64,000 nt of DNA from CADEDV01 sp964596345 (GTDB lineage: Bacteria > Bacteroidota > Bacteroidia > Chitinophagales > Chitinophagaceae). The position numbers were made by a program, and so were the translations under genes. Shown piece after piece: positions 33,633-41,936 of this stretch. Below the pieces are notes generated by a model. It ran no database searches, was not told the origin of the DNA, and saw nothing but the letters and a program-made list of their open reading frames with translations. Position 1 is the stretch's first letter. Every line of letters starts with the position of its first letter. The DNA is taken from assembly GCA_964596345.1 (NCBI GenBank), contig CAZQSZ010000002.1, positions 682,001 to 746,000 of the forward strand, given 5' to 3'.

Positions 33633-33678
33633 TGATATGCTTGGTTGGAAACTAAGCATAACCTCAAAAATTTAGAAA

Positions 33679-34314
33679 ATGCAAGTTGAAGTTTTAAATA
33701 CAAAAGGAAAGAAAACAGGCAGAACAGTGGAACTGCCCGAAGATATCTTCGGTGCTGAGCCTAATAACCACGTTATCTACCTGGCAGTAAAACAATACCT
33801 CGCTGCACAGCGCCAGGGTACACATAAAGTGAAGACCCGTGCTGAAGTGCAGGGTGCCAGTAAGAAACTGCACCGTCAGAAAGGTACCGGTGGAAGCCGT
33901 AAGGGTAATATCCGTAACCCTTTATACAAGGGTGGTGGTACTATCTTCGGCCCCAAGCCCCACAAATATGATATCAAACTGAACCGTAAGGTGAAGGACC
34001 TGGCTAAGATATCTGCACTGTCCTACAAAGCAAAAGAGAATGCGATCGTGGTGGTGGAAGATATCCTGATGGATACGCCAAAGACAAAATCATTTGTTGA
34101 TATTCTCGGTAACCTGAAGATTGCTGACAAGAAGATAATGTTTGTGCAACCTGAGTACAATGATAATGTTGAAATGTCCCTGCGTAATGTGCCTTATGTA
34201 TTAGGTGTGTTACTGAGTGATATTAACACCTATGATATCGTTAATTCAGAAGTATTAGTGTTAACGGAGAGTGCGGCCAAGATATTTGCTGATGACGAAA
34301 CAGCTGAAGCTTAA
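33679..34314 (+). CDS. rplD: 50S ribosomal protein L4
   Basis: A 211-residue L4 with the tunnel loop KKLHRQKGTGGSRKGNIRNP intact, so no macrolide-type loop deletion. In gamma-proteobacteria L4 represses the S10 operon; whether it does so here is unknown, but structured RNA lies upstream of rplC. The gene is followed by a dispersed repeat word (34319-34334) in the 61-base gap before rplW. Confidence 0.97.
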   Translation: MQVEVLNTKGKKTGRTVELPEDIFGAEPNNHVIYLAVKQYLAAQRQGTHKVKTRAEVQGASKKLHRQKGTGGSRKGNIRNPLYKGGGTIFGPKPHKYDIKLNRKVKDLAKISALSYKAKENAIVVVEDILMDTPKTKSFVDILGNLKIADKKIMFVQPEYNDNVEMSLRNVPYVLGVLLSDINTYDIVNSEVLVLTESAAKIFADDETAEA

Positions 34315-34318
34315 TTAA

Positions 34319-34334
34319 CCCTTCGGCAGGCTCA
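34319..34334 (-). repeat. dispersed 16-mer TGAGCCTGYCGAAGGG (L4-L23 gap)
   Basis: On the minus strand this reads TGAGCCTGCCGAAGGG. It is one base different from the copies at 2261-2276 and 4007-4022, and is related to a variant inside rpsA (48077-48097). Confidence 0.7.
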
Positions 34335-34375
34335 GGATGACAGAGCTTATTAAGAAAATTTAAAAACGAATTCAG

Positions 34376-34675
34376 ATGAAACTTTCTGAAGTATTATTAA
34401 AACCCATTTTGACAGAAAAAGCAAACGCCCAGCAGGAAAAACTGCGCCGCTATGCATTCAAAGTGGCTAAGAAAGCAAATAAACTGGAGATCAAAAAGGC
34501 AATTGAAAGCTTTTACGGTGTTACCGTTACTAACGTGAACACGACTGTGGCTCCTGGTAAAAATAAAAGCCGCTTTACAAAAGCAGGTGTTATCTCTGGC
34601 CGCAAGCCGAGCTACAAAAAAGCTTTTGTAACAGTTGCTGAAGGTGAAAGCATTGATCTCTACTCAGCGATCTAA
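34376..34675 (+). CDS. rplW: 50S ribosomal protein L23
   Basis: A 99-residue L23, at the tunnel exit and dock for trigger factor and SRP. Family blocks are VLLKPILTEKANAQQEKLRR, YAFKVAKKANKLEIKKAIE and VTVTNVNTTVAPGK. It lies between rplD (61 bases, with a repeat word) and rplB (60 bases). Confidence 0.97.
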   Translation: MKLSEVLLKPILTEKANAQQEKLRRYAFKVAKKANKLEIKKAIESFYGVTVTNVNTTVAPGKNKSRFTKAGVISGRKPSYKKAFVTVAEGESIDLYSAI

Positions 34676-34735
34676 GCAAAACCAAACGAATGGCTTCAAC
34701 AGCCGCTAATGTTGAACATTAAAAAGAATTAAAAA

Positions 34736-35575
34736 ATGGCATTAAGAAAATTTAAACCCGTAACAGCCGGTACCCGTTGGAGAATCGGTAATGCATACGC
34801 TGAGGTTACTACCAATGTTCCTGAACAATCACTGGTAGAACCCAAGAAAAGAAGTGGCGGTCGTAACTCTTCTGGTCACTTATCCATGAGATACAGGGGC
34901 GGTGGTCATAAGAAGAAGTACCGTATCATCGACTTCAAAAGAAATAAAGTAAACATTGAAGCTACTGTGAAAACGATCGAGTACGATCCTAACCGTACAT
35001 CTTTCATCGCATTAGTTGAATATACTGACGGTGAAAAACGCTACATCATTGCTCCCCAGGGACTGGAAGTAGGGACAAAGATCATCAGTGGTGTGGATGT
35101 GGCTCCTGAAGTAGGAAATGCGTTATCAATGAAAAACATGCCATTAGGTACTAATGTGCACAACATTGAAATGCAGCCTGGCCAGGGTGGTAAGTTGGCA
35201 AGAAGTGCAGGTTCTTCTGCGCAGCTGACCAACAAAGAAGAAAAATATGCGATCCTCAAAATGCCTTCTGGTGAGTTGAGAAAAGTATTGATCAATTGCT
35301 GGGCTACTGTTGGTGTGGTAAGCAATAGTGATCACTTCCTGCAAAGTATGGGTAAAGCCGGTCGTAACAGGTGGAAAGGTATCAAACCAAGAAACCGTGG
35401 TGTGGCAATGAACCCTGTAGATCACCCGATGGGTGGTGGTGAAGGTAAAGCTTCAGGTGGTCAGCCCCGTTCTAGAAATGGTCAATACTCAAGAGGTCTG
35501 AAAACAAGGACCAAGGGTAAAGGAAGTGACAAAATGATCATCCAGCGCAAGAACGGAAGCAAAATAGCGAAGTAA
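34736..35575 (+). CDS. rplB: 50S ribosomal protein L2
   Basis: A 279-residue L2, needed for subunit joining and peptidyl transfer. The critical histidine lies in NPVDHPMGGGEGKASGGQ. Other blocks are GGRNSSGHLSMRYRGGGHKK and the basic C-terminal tail RTKGKGSDKMIIQRKNGSK. Length is standard. It is 31 bases ahead of rpsS. Confidence 0.98.
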   Translation: MALRKFKPVTAGTRWRIGNAYAEVTTNVPEQSLVEPKKRSGGRNSSGHLSMRYRGGGHKKKYRIIDFKRNKVNIEATVKTIEYDPNRTSFIALVEYTDGEKRYIIAPQGLEVGTKIISGVDVAPEVGNALSMKNMPLGTNVHNIEMQPGQGGKLARSAGSSAQLTNKEEKYAILKMPSGELRKVLINCWATVGVVSNSDHFLQSMGKAGRNRWKGIKPRNRGVAMNPVDHPMGGGEGKASGGQPRSRNGQYSRGLKTRTKGKGSDKMIIQRKNGSKIAK

Positions 35576-35606
35576 AAAACTCATTAATAATACAACGACA
35601 TAAATC

Positions 35607-35876
35607 ATGGCTCGTTCGATTAAAAAAGGTCCTTATATAGCAACACACCTCGAAAAAAAGGTGATGTCTATGAATGAAGGCAAAAATAAAAAGGGTGTTA
35701 TCAAGACCTGGAGCCGCCGCTCTACTATTTCACCTGATTTCGTGGGTCACACTTTTGCTGTGCACAATGGCAACAAGTTCATCCCGGTGTATGTAACGGA
35801 ATTCATGGTAGGTCATAAGTTAGGTGAATTTGCACCTACCCGCCAGTTCAAAGGACACTCTAAAAAAGAAGGTTAA
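35607..35876 (+). CDS. rpsS: 30S ribosomal protein S19
   Basis: An 89-residue S19 at the head of the small subunit. It opens MARSIKKGPYIATHLEKKV and carries IKTWSRRSTISPDFVGHTFA and GHKLGEFAPTRQFKGHSKK. It is 17 bases ahead of rplV. Confidence 0.98.
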   Translation: MARSIKKGPYIATHLEKKVMSMNEGKNKKGVIKTWSRRSTISPDFVGHTFAVHNGNKFIPVYVTEFMVGHKLGEFAPTRQFKGHSKKEG

Positions 35877-35893
35877 TCTAGAAACTAATTAAA

Positions 35894-36241
35894 ATGGAAG
35901 CAGTAGCTAAACTGAGAAATTATCCGACTTCACCCCGCAAAATGCGTTTGCTGGCTGACCTCATCCGTGGTCAGAAAGTAGAAAAAGTATTGGCTGAGCT
36001 GGAGCACAACCCCAAGCATCCTGCAGTTCCCCTGCGCAAACTGGTGCTGAGTGCAATCAGCAACTGGAAGCAGAAGAACGAAGGTGGCGATGAAAGCCAG
36101 CTGGTGGTGAAAACCATTTTTGTTGACGGTGCAAGAACATTGAAGCGTATGCGTCCGGCTCCGCAGGGCCGTGGGTACCGTGTTCGTAAACGCAGCAACC
36201 ATGTTACTGTGATCGTGGACACTAAAGAATCTAAAAATTAA
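35894..36241 (+). CDS. rplV: 50S ribosomal protein L22
   Basis: A 115-residue L22 whose hairpin lines the exit tunnel. Blocks are YPTSPRKMRLLADLIRGQKV and the hairpin RTLKRMRPAPQGRGYRVRKR, intact, so no macrolide-associated loop change. It is 27 bases ahead of rpsC. Confidence 0.97.
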   Translation: MEAVAKLRNYPTSPRKMRLLADLIRGQKVEKVLAELEHNPKHPAVPLRKLVLSAISNWKQKNEGGDESQLVVKTIFVDGARTLKRMRPAPQGRGYRVRKRSNHVTVIVDTKESKN

Positions 36242-36268
36242 ACGTATTAACGAATAACCTGAATAAAC

Positions 36269-37072
36269 ATGGGTCAAAAAGCAAATCCGATTGGTAACCG
36301 TTTAGGCATCATCCGTGGATGGGAATCTAACTGGTATGGCAGCAAAAAAGATTATGCTGGCAAACTGATCGAGGATCATAAGATCAGAACTTACCTGAAT
36401 GCCCGTATCAATAAAGGCGGTATCTCTAAGATCGTTATTGAGAGGACACTGGGTAAACTGATCATCACGATTCACACGTCTAAGCCGGGTATCATCATTG
36501 GTAAAGGTGGTGGCGAAGTTGATCGTATCAAAGAAGAGTTGAAGAAACTGACTGGTAAAGATGATGTGCAGATCAATATCCTGGAGATCCGTCGTCCTGA
36601 ACTGGATGCGATGATCGTTGGTGATACTATTGCACGTCAGATCGAAAACCGTATCAACTTCAAACGTGCCACCAAGATGGCGATCGCTTCTGCTCTCCGC
36701 ATGGGTGCTGAAGGTATCAAGATCAAATTGAGTGGTCGTCTGGCCGGTGCGGAGATTGCCCGTAGCGAAGAATTCAAACAAGGCCGTGTGCCCCTGCATA
36801 CGTTCCGTATGGATATTGATTATGCTAACGTATTCGCTCAAACTGTTTACGGTAAGATCGGTATCAAAGTATGGATCTGTAAAGGTGAAGTATTAGCGAA
36901 GAGAGACCTGAATCCAAACATCATTGCAGGTGGTGGTAAGAATGAAGGCGGTGGAGTTGGTGGTGACCGTCGTGATGACAGAAGAGGTGGTGGTGATCGC
37001 CGTGATGACAGGAGAGGTGGTGGCGACAGAAGAGGCGGTGGTGGCCGTGGCGGAGACAACAGGAGAAACTAA
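36269..37072 (+). CDS. rpsC: 30S ribosomal protein S3 with Arg/Gly-rich tail
   Basis: A 267-residue S3. The KH domain motif GIIIGKGGGEVDRIKEEL and the C-terminal domain ALRMGAEGIKIKLSGRLAGA are normal. After about residue 220 comes a low-complexity tail of some 45 residues rich in Gly, Arg and Asp, with GDRRDDRRGG encoded twice in tandem by a 30-base DNA repeat (36962-36991 and 36992-37021), ending RRGGGGRGGDNRRN. E. coli S3 has 233 residues. S3 sits at the mRNA entry and helps unwind mRNA, so a disordered RG tail there might bind RNA. The repeat could vary in number between strains. Confidence 0.97.
   Translation: MGQKANPIGNRLGIIRGWESNWYGSKKDYAGKLIEDHKIRTYLNARINKGGISKIVIERTLGKLIITIHTSKPGIIIGKGGGEVDRIKEELKKLTGKDDVQINILEIRRPELDAMIVGDTIARQIENRINFKRATKMAIASALRMGAEGIKIKLSGRLAGAEIARSEEFKQGRVPLHTFRMDIDYANVFAQTVYGKIGIKVWICKGEVLAKRDLNPNIIAGGGKNEGGGVGGDRRDDRRGGGDRRDDRRGGGDRRGGGGRGGDNRRN
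36962..37021 (+). repeat. two 30-bp tandem repeats in the rpsC tail
   Basis: GGTGAYCGYCGTGATGACAG followed by RAGAGGTGGT occurs twice in frame (36962-36991, 36992-37021) and encodes GDRRDDRRGG twice. A third partial unit follows. Confidence 0.85.
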
Positions 37073-37112
37073 TTTTTGCAAACAAGAATCAAGTAACTAG
37101 AAATTATATACA

Positions 37113-37535
37113 ATGTTACAACCGAAAAGATCGAAACACCGGAAAATGCAGAAGGGTCGCATGAAAGGCGATGCCAAAAGAGGTACAACCATTGCATTCG
37201 GTTCTTATGCTTTGAAAGCATTGGATCAGCACTGGATCACTGACCGCCAGATCGAGGCAGCCCGTCAGGCCCTGACCCGTGAAATGAAAAGAGAGGGTAA
37301 TGTGTGGATCCGCATATTCCCAGATAAGCCGATCACCCGTAAGCCTGCAGAAGTAAGGATGGGTAAAGGTAAAGGTAACCTGGAGTTCTGGGCTGCCGTG
37401 GTAAAACCAGGTCGTATCTTATTTGAAGTGGATGGTGTGAGTGAGCAGGTAGCCCGTGCATCACTGGCGCTGGCTGCTGGTAAGTTGCCCATCAAAACCA
37501 AGTTTATGGTACGCCGTGATTTAGTTACAGCGTAA
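37113..37535 (+). CDS. rplP: 50S ribosomal protein L16
   Basis: A 140-residue L16, contacting the A-site tRNA. It has MLQPKRSKHRKMQKGRMKG and MGKGKGNLEFWAAVVKPGRI, with the Arg of the RMGKGKG loop (a hydroxylation target in some bacteria) present. It is 24 bases ahead of rpmC. Confidence 0.97.
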   Translation: MLQPKRSKHRKMQKGRMKGDAKRGTTIAFGSYALKALDQHWITDRQIEAARQALTREMKREGNVWIRIFPDKPITRKPAEVRMGKGKGNLEFWAAVVKPGRILFEVDGVSEQVARASLALAAGKLPIKTKFMVRRDLVTA

Positions 37536-37559
37536 TAATTAATAAATAATCGTAAAGCG

Positions 37560-37769
37560 ATGTCAAAGAAAGCTGATTTTGTAAAGAGTATTCACGGGAT
37601 GAATGAGCAGGATCTTAAGATCCGCCTGGACGAAGACAAACAACGTCTGAAAAAGCTGGAGTTCGCTCATGCTATCTCTCCGCTGGAGAACCCGATGACC
37701 ATCCGCGGACTGCGCAAGGATATTGCCCGTTTGCAAACTGAATTAAAGAACAGACAACTGGGAGCATAA
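37560..37769 (+). CDS. rpmC: 50S ribosomal protein L29
   Basis: A 69-residue two-helix L29 near the exit tunnel. The family end block is NPMTIRGLRKDIARLQTELK (variation on R-x-x-RRxIARxxT). It is 32 bases ahead of rpsQ. Confidence 0.95.
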   Translation: MSKKADFVKSIHGMNEQDLKIRLDEDKQRLKKLEFAHAISPLENPMTIRGLRKDIARLQTELKNRQLGA

Positions 37770-37801
37770 CATCAGTTCATCACTGATCAAAACAAATAAC
37801 A

Positions 37802-38059
37802 ATGACCGAAAGAAATTTAAGAAAAACAAGGATAGGTGTGGTAACCAGCAATAAAATGGCCAAGACCATTACTGTTGCGGTGGAAAGAAAAGTAAAACAC
37901 CCTATCTATGGTAAGTTCTTGAAAAAGACCACGAAGTTCCATGCGCATGATGACAAAAATGAGTGCAGCATTGGTGATGTGGTGAAGATCATGGAAACCC
38001 GTCCGCTGAGCAAAACAAAACGCTGGAGACTGGTGGAAGTGGTGGAAAAAGTGAAATAA
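37802..38059 (+). CDS. rpsQ: 30S ribosomal protein S17
   Basis: An 85-residue S17 with the OB fold. It has RKTRIGVVTSNKMAKTITVA, KHPIYGKFLKKTTKFHAHD and a typical ETRPLSKTKRWRLVEVVEK end. It is followed by a 91-base gap before rplN. Confidence 0.97.
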   Translation: MTERNLRKTRIGVVTSNKMAKTITVAVERKVKHPIYGKFLKKTTKFHAHDDKNECSIGDVVKIMETRPLSKTKRWRLVEVVEKVK

Positions 38060-38150
38060 CTTTTATGCTGCAGTAGTCAGCTGCAGCCTCTGAGAAAAAA
38101 AAGTATTAACTGCCCGGATCGGAAATGAAAAGGGCTCAAAGCTTAAAAAG

Positions 38151-38519
38151 ATGATTCAGCAAGAAAGCCGGTTAAATGTAGCGGACAACAGCGGTGCCAA
38201 AGAGGTGCTTTGTATCCGTGTACTCGGCAACAGCGGACAACGTTATGCCAGGATCGGCGACAAGATCGTTGTGACAGTAAAAGACGCTTTGCCTGCAGGT
38301 GGTATCAAAAAAGGTACTGTTGCCAAAGCGGTTATTGTTCGGACCACTAACAAACTGCGTCGTAAAGATGGTTCTTATATCCGTTTTGATGACAATGCAG
38401 TCGTCTTACTCAACCAGTCGGATGAGCCCCGTGGTACCCGTATCTTCGGACCAGTAGCAAGAGAACTGCGTGATAAAGGATACATGAAAATTATATCACT
38501 GGCACCGGAAGTATTATAA
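38151..38519 (+). CDS. rplN: 50S ribosomal protein L14
   Basis: A 122-residue L14, forming part of the inter-subunit bridge. MIQQESRLNVADNSGAKEVL opens it, and GTRIFGPVARELRDKGYMKI ends it. The gap of 117 bases that follows is filled by an AGCTAAN heptamer repeat able to form a 14-bp stem. Confidence 0.98.
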   Translation: MIQQESRLNVADNSGAKEVLCIRVLGNSGQRYARIGDKIVVTVKDALPAGGIKKGTVAKAVIVRTTNKLRRKDGSYIRFDDNAVVLLNQSDEPRGTRIFGPVARELRDKGYMKIISLAPEVL

Positions 38520-38541
38520 AAAACTCACAAGCCGATAGCCT

Positions 38542-38629
38542 TTAGCTGTTAGCTTGTTTGAAAATAAAGAGAAATTCATTGCTATAAGAGGATAAGCTAA
38601 CAGCTAATCACTAATAGCTAAAAGCTAAA
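38542..38629. repeat. period-7 tandem repeat and 14-bp inverted repeat (rplN-rplX)
   Basis: Five heptamers, AGCTAAC, AGCTAAT, CACTAAT, AGCTAAA, AGCTAAA (38595-38629), lie opposite an inverted pair on the left (TAGCTGT, TAGCTTG). TTAGCTGTTAGCTT (38542-38555) and AAGCTAACAGCTAA (38594-38607) are perfect reverse complements. It ends only 7 bases before the rplX ATG. Confidence 0.8.
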
Positions 38630-38636
38630 GAAAAAA

Positions 38637-38981
38637 ATGAAAGCAAGATTTAAACCCAAGTACAATATCCGTAAAGGAGACAGTGTCGTGGTGATTGCAG
38701 GCGATGATAAAGCCCTGGATAAACCACGTACTGTAAAAGAAGTATTGGTGGACGAAGCAAAAGTGGTTGTGGAAGGTGTGAATATCATCACCAAGCACAC
38801 TAAACCTTCTGCACAGAATACCAAAGGTGGTATCATCAAGAAGGAAGCTCCCATCCATATCAGCAATGTAATGCTTTGGGATGCTGCTCAGAAAGCAGGT
38901 GCAAAAGTGACAAGAGTGAGAAAAGATGGTAAGACAGAACGGGTTTTTAAAACTAAAAAAACTCCGGGAGGTAAAAAATAA
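38637..38981 (+). CDS. rplX: 50S ribosomal protein L24
   Basis: A 114-residue L24, an assembly initiator on 23S rRNA. The KOW segment reads NIRKGDSVVVIAGDDKAL, and the rest has GVNIITKHTKPSAQNTKGGI. Its stop overlaps the rplE start by one base (TAATG), so translation is coupled. The ATG lies next to a long heptamer-repeat hairpin, which may affect ribosome access. Confidence 0.96.
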   Translation: MKARFKPKYNIRKGDSVVVIAGDDKALDKPRTVKEVLVDEAKVVVEGVNIITKHTKPSAQNTKGGIIKKEAPIHISNVMLWDAAQKAGAKVTRVRKDGKTERVFKTKKTPGGKK

Positions 38982-39559
38982 TGAGTACTAAAACTTATAC
39001 CCCAAGATTGGCAGACAAGTACAAAACTGACGTTGTACCTGCCCTGGTAAAAAAATTCAGCTACGAATCTGTGATGCAGGCTCCTAAACTGGAGAAGATC
39101 TGTGTTAACCGTGGCGTTAATGGTGCTGTAACTGACAAAAAACTGGTAGATATCGCACTGGATGAACTGACTACCATCACTGGTCAGAAAGCAGTAGCTA
39201 CTTTTTCCAAGAAAGACATCTCCAACTTCAAGTTGCGTAAGAACATGCCTATTGGTGCAAGGGTTACGCTGCGTGGAGTGAAGATGTATGAATTCCTGGA
39301 TCGCCTGATCGCTGTCGCATTACCCCGTGTTCGTGACTTCAAAGGGGTGAATGAAAAAGCGTTTGATGGCCGCGGTAACTATACACTGGGTGTAACAGAA
39401 CAGATCATCTTCCCTGAGATTGATATTGATAAAGTAAATAAGATCACAGGTCTGGATATCACTTTCGTTACAACAGCGAATACCGACGAAGAAGCATACG
39501 AACTGCTGAAAGAGCTGGGTATGCCTTTCAAGAACGCAACAAAAAATAACTCAAACTAA
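38981..39559 (+). CDS. rplE: 50S ribosomal protein L5
   Basis: A 192-residue L5, the 5S rRNA binder of the central protuberance. Blocks are PKLEKICVNRGVNGAVTDKK, LRKNMPIGARVTLRGVKMYE and GNYTLGVTEQIIFPEIDIDK. It starts on the TAATG overlap with rplX. Confidence 0.97.
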   Translation: MSTKTYTPRLADKYKTDVVPALVKKFSYESVMQAPKLEKICVNRGVNGAVTDKKLVDIALDELTTITGQKAVATFSKKDISNFKLRKNMPIGARVTLRGVKMYEFLDRLIAVALPRVRDFKGVNEKAFDGRGNYTLGVTEQIIFPEIDIDKVNKITGLDITFVTTANTDEEAYELLKELGMPFKNATKNNSN

Positions 39560-39573
39560 AAGAATAAACAATT

Positions 39574-39843
39574 ATGGCTAAAACATCAGTAAAGGCCAGG
39601 CAGAGAAAAAGAGAGAAAATGGTAGCTCAGTTCGAAGCAAAACGTGCCGAATTGAAGAAAGCTGGCGATTTCAAAGCTCTTGACGAACTGCCAAAGAATT
39701 CTTCCAAAGTTCGTTTGAAGAATCGCTGCCAGCTGACCGGTCGTCCTAAAGGCTATGTACGCTACTTTGGTATCTCCAGGGTTGCACTGCGTGACATGGC
39801 ATTGAATGGAAAGATACCAGGATTGAAAAAAGCAAGCTGGTAA
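39574..39843 (+). CDS. rpsN: 30S ribosomal protein S14 (zinc-independent form)
   Basis: An 89-residue S14 of the long, zinc-independent (C-minus) type. It has RLKNRCQLTGRPKGYVRYF but no paired CxxC motifs. The end is ALNGKIPGLKKASW. It is followed by a 67-base gap that contains a small TCCGCC-GAT-GGCGGA hairpin (39879-39893). Confidence 0.97.
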   Translation: MAKTSVKARQRKREKMVAQFEAKRAELKKAGDFKALDELPKNSSKVRLKNRCQLTGRPKGYVRYFGISRVALRDMALNGKIPGLKKASW

Positions 39844-39878
39844 GAAGAAACAAATTTTAAAATTAAACTATCCAATTA

Positions 39879-39893
39879 TCCGCCGATGGCGGA
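39879..39893. repeat. short perfect hairpin upstream of rpsH
   Basis: TCCGCC-GAT-GGCGGA, 6-bp stem with 3-base loop, 17 bases before the rpsH ATG. It resembles the 3-base-loop palindromes at 6306-6468 in size, but the core differs. Confidence 0.6.
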
Positions 39894-39910
39894 CGTAGGA
39901 GGGCAAAAAT

Positions 39911-40309
39911 ATGGTAACAGATCCTATAGCAGATTTTCTGACAAGAATCCGTAACGCACAAATGGCGGGTCACCGTGTAGTGGATATCCCTGCATCTAAT
40001 CTGAAGAAGCGTATGACAGAGATCCTGTACAACCAGGGTTATATCCTGAAATACAAATTTGAAGATGATAACAAGCAAGGGGTGATCAAGATCGCTTTGA
40101 AGTATGATCCTTCCACCAAACAACCTGCTATCCAGAGTATGGAAAGGGTGAGCCGCCCGGGATTACGTCAATATTCAAGGCCTGCTGATTTCCGTCGGGT
40201 AAAAAGCGGTTTGGGTATTGCTATCCTGTCAACTTCAAAAGGAGTGATGACAGATAAAGAAGCAAAATCACAGAATGTAGGTGGTGAAGTACTTTGCTAC
40301 ATTTATTAA
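39911..40309 (+). CDS. rpsH: 30S ribosomal protein S8
   Basis: A 132-residue S8, binder of the 16S central domain. MVTDPIADFLTRIRNAQMAG opens it, and the end block is GLGIAILSTSKGVMTDKEA with GGEVLCYIY. In E. coli S8 represses the spc operon by binding near rplE; no matching site was identified here. Confidence 0.97.
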   Translation: MVTDPIADFLTRIRNAQMAGHRVVDIPASNLKKRMTEILYNQGYILKYKFEDDNKQGVIKIALKYDPSTKQPAIQSMERVSRPGLRQYSRPADFRRVKSGLGIAILSTSKGVMTDKEAKSQNVGGEVLCYIY

Positions 40310-40395
40310 TAAGAAATGTTGCTGATACATTAAGCTGAAACTATACTAAGCTGACCGGTCAGTAATAAGTAAATAAACAGATAAATTAACTAATT

Positions 40396-40950
40396 ATGTC
40401 TCGTATAGGAAAACAACCAGTAGTCGCTCCCGGTGGTGTGACAATATCAGTCGGAAAGGACAACGTGGTTACTGTGAAAGGACCCAAAGGGGAATTAAAG
40501 CAAGCTATTGACCGTGATATCACTGTAGAAGTGAAAGACGGCAATATCACTTTTGCCCGCCCGACAGACCAGATCCGTCATCGTGCATTACATGGCTTGT
40601 ACCGTTCACTGGTATCCAACATGGTAAAAGGAGTAACTGATGGTTTTGAAAGAAAACTGGAGTTGATCGGTGTGGGTTTTAAAGCTGCTAATCAGGGTAA
40701 TGTATTGGACCTGGCTTTAGGTTATTCTCACAATATCATATTTGAAGTTCCTAAAGAACTGAAAGTGGCTACTGCCCAGGAAAAAGGTCAGAACCCTATC
40801 ATTACTTTAGAAGGTATCGATAAGCAACTGATCGGCCAGGTAGCTGCTAAATTGCGCAGCCTGCGTAAGCCGGAGCCCTACAAAGGAAAAGGTGTACGTT
40901 ATGTTGGTGAAGTGGTGCGTAAGAAAGCTGGTAAAGCTGCTGGTAAATAA
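40396..40950 (+). CDS. rplF: 50S ribosomal protein L6
   Basis: A 184-residue L6 near the factor-binding stalk. It has MSRIGKQPVVAPGGVTISVG, FERKLELIGVGFKAANQGN and the end LRKPEPYKGKGVRYVGEVVR. Length is normal. Confidence 0.98.
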   Translation: MSRIGKQPVVAPGGVTISVGKDNVVTVKGPKGELKQAIDRDITVEVKDGNITFARPTDQIRHRALHGLYRSLVSNMVKGVTDGFERKLELIGVGFKAANQGNVLDLALGYSHNIIFEVPKELKVATAQEKGQNPIITLEGIDKQLIGQVAAKLRSLRKPEPYKGKGVRYVGEVVRKKAGKAAGK

Positions 40951-40999
40951 TTAAACTAAAATTTGATCCTGGCAGAATCAGGATTGTAAATACAAAGCG

Positions 41000-41359
41000 A
41001 TGAACCCAAAAGTTAAATCACAAAGAAGACAAAATATCCGCTACCGCATCCGCAGGAAGATCAGCGGATCAACAGGTAAGCCCCGTTTGTCTGTATTCAG
41101 AAGTAATGCTGATGTGTATGCCCAGCTGATTGATGATACAAAAGGCGAAACACTGGCTGCTGCCTCATCAAGAGACAAAGACATTGCGGCGCAGAAAGTG
41201 ACCAAAGTGGAGAAAAGTAAATTGGTAGGTGCTGCAATTGCCCGGAAAGCTTCTGAGTTAGGAATTAAAGATGTGACTTTTGATCGTGGAGGATACCTGT
41301 ATCATGGTCGTGTGAAATCTGTAGCTGACGGGGCAAGAGAAGGTGGTCTTCAATTTTAA
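41000..41359 (+). CDS. rplR: 50S ribosomal protein L18
   Basis: A 119-residue L18, which binds 5S rRNA with L5. Blocks are RRKISGSTGKPRLSVFRSNA and the end FDRGGYLYHGRVKSVADGAR with EGGLQF. Confidence 0.97.
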   Translation: MNPKVKSQRRQNIRYRIRRKISGSTGKPRLSVFRSNADVYAQLIDDTKGETLAAASSRDKDIAAQKVTKVEKSKLVGAAIARKASELGIKDVTFDRGGYLYHGRVKSVADGAREGGLQF

Positions 41360-41394
41360 GTAAACAATACTCAAACTTTTAATTACAAGTATAA

Positions 41395-41913
41395 ATGTCA
41401 AAGTTTAACGTAAACAGAGTTAAAGCCGGAGACCTGGAACTGAAAGACAAGGTAGTTGCCATCAACCGTGTGGTGAAAACTACAAAAGGTGGCCGTGCCT
41501 TCAGTTTCTCTGCCCTCGTGGTGGTAGGAAATGAGAATGGTGTGGTTGGTCATGGTCTTGGTAAAGCCAAAGAAGTTCAGGAAGCCATTACAAAAGGAAT
41601 TGAAGATGCGAAGAAAAATCTCATCAAAGTTCCGGTGATGAAAGGAACGATCCCTCACGACCAGTGGGCAAAAGAAGGTGCTGCCAAAGTATTGATCAAG
41701 CCAGCTGCTCATGGTACAGGTGTGATCGCCGGAGGTTCTATGCGTGCCGTACTGGAAGCTGCCGGTGTAACAGACGTATTGGCTAAGTCATTAGGCTCTG
41801 CTAACCCGCACAACGTGGTAAAGGCTACTTTCAAGGCGCTGGCTTTATTGCGTGAGCCGATCAGCGTGGCGAAGACCCGTACACTTGGTTTAAAGAAAGT
41901 ATTCAACGGTTAA
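41395..41913 (+). CDS. rpsE: 30S ribosomal protein S5
   Basis: A 172-residue S5, important for decoding accuracy. It has VKAGDLELKDKVVAINRVVK, VVGNENGVVGHGLGKAKEVQ and the C-terminal SANPHNVVKATFKALALLRE. The spectinomycin loop (VVKTTKGGRAFSFSALV) is intact. Confidence 0.97.
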   Translation: MSKFNVNRVKAGDLELKDKVVAINRVVKTTKGGRAFSFSALVVVGNENGVVGHGLGKAKEVQEAITKGIEDAKKNLIKVPVMKGTIPHDQWAKEGAAKVLIKPAAHGTGVIAGGSMRAVLEAAGVTDVLAKSLGSANPHNVVKATFKALALLREPISVAKTRTLGLKKVFNG

Positions 41914-41936
41914 TCCGACTTCAAAAGAATTGAATT

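Noticed and set aside
36847..37059. Minus-strand Pro/Ser-rich frames opposite the rpsC tail
   Set aside because: They are shadows of the GDRRDDRRGG repeat.
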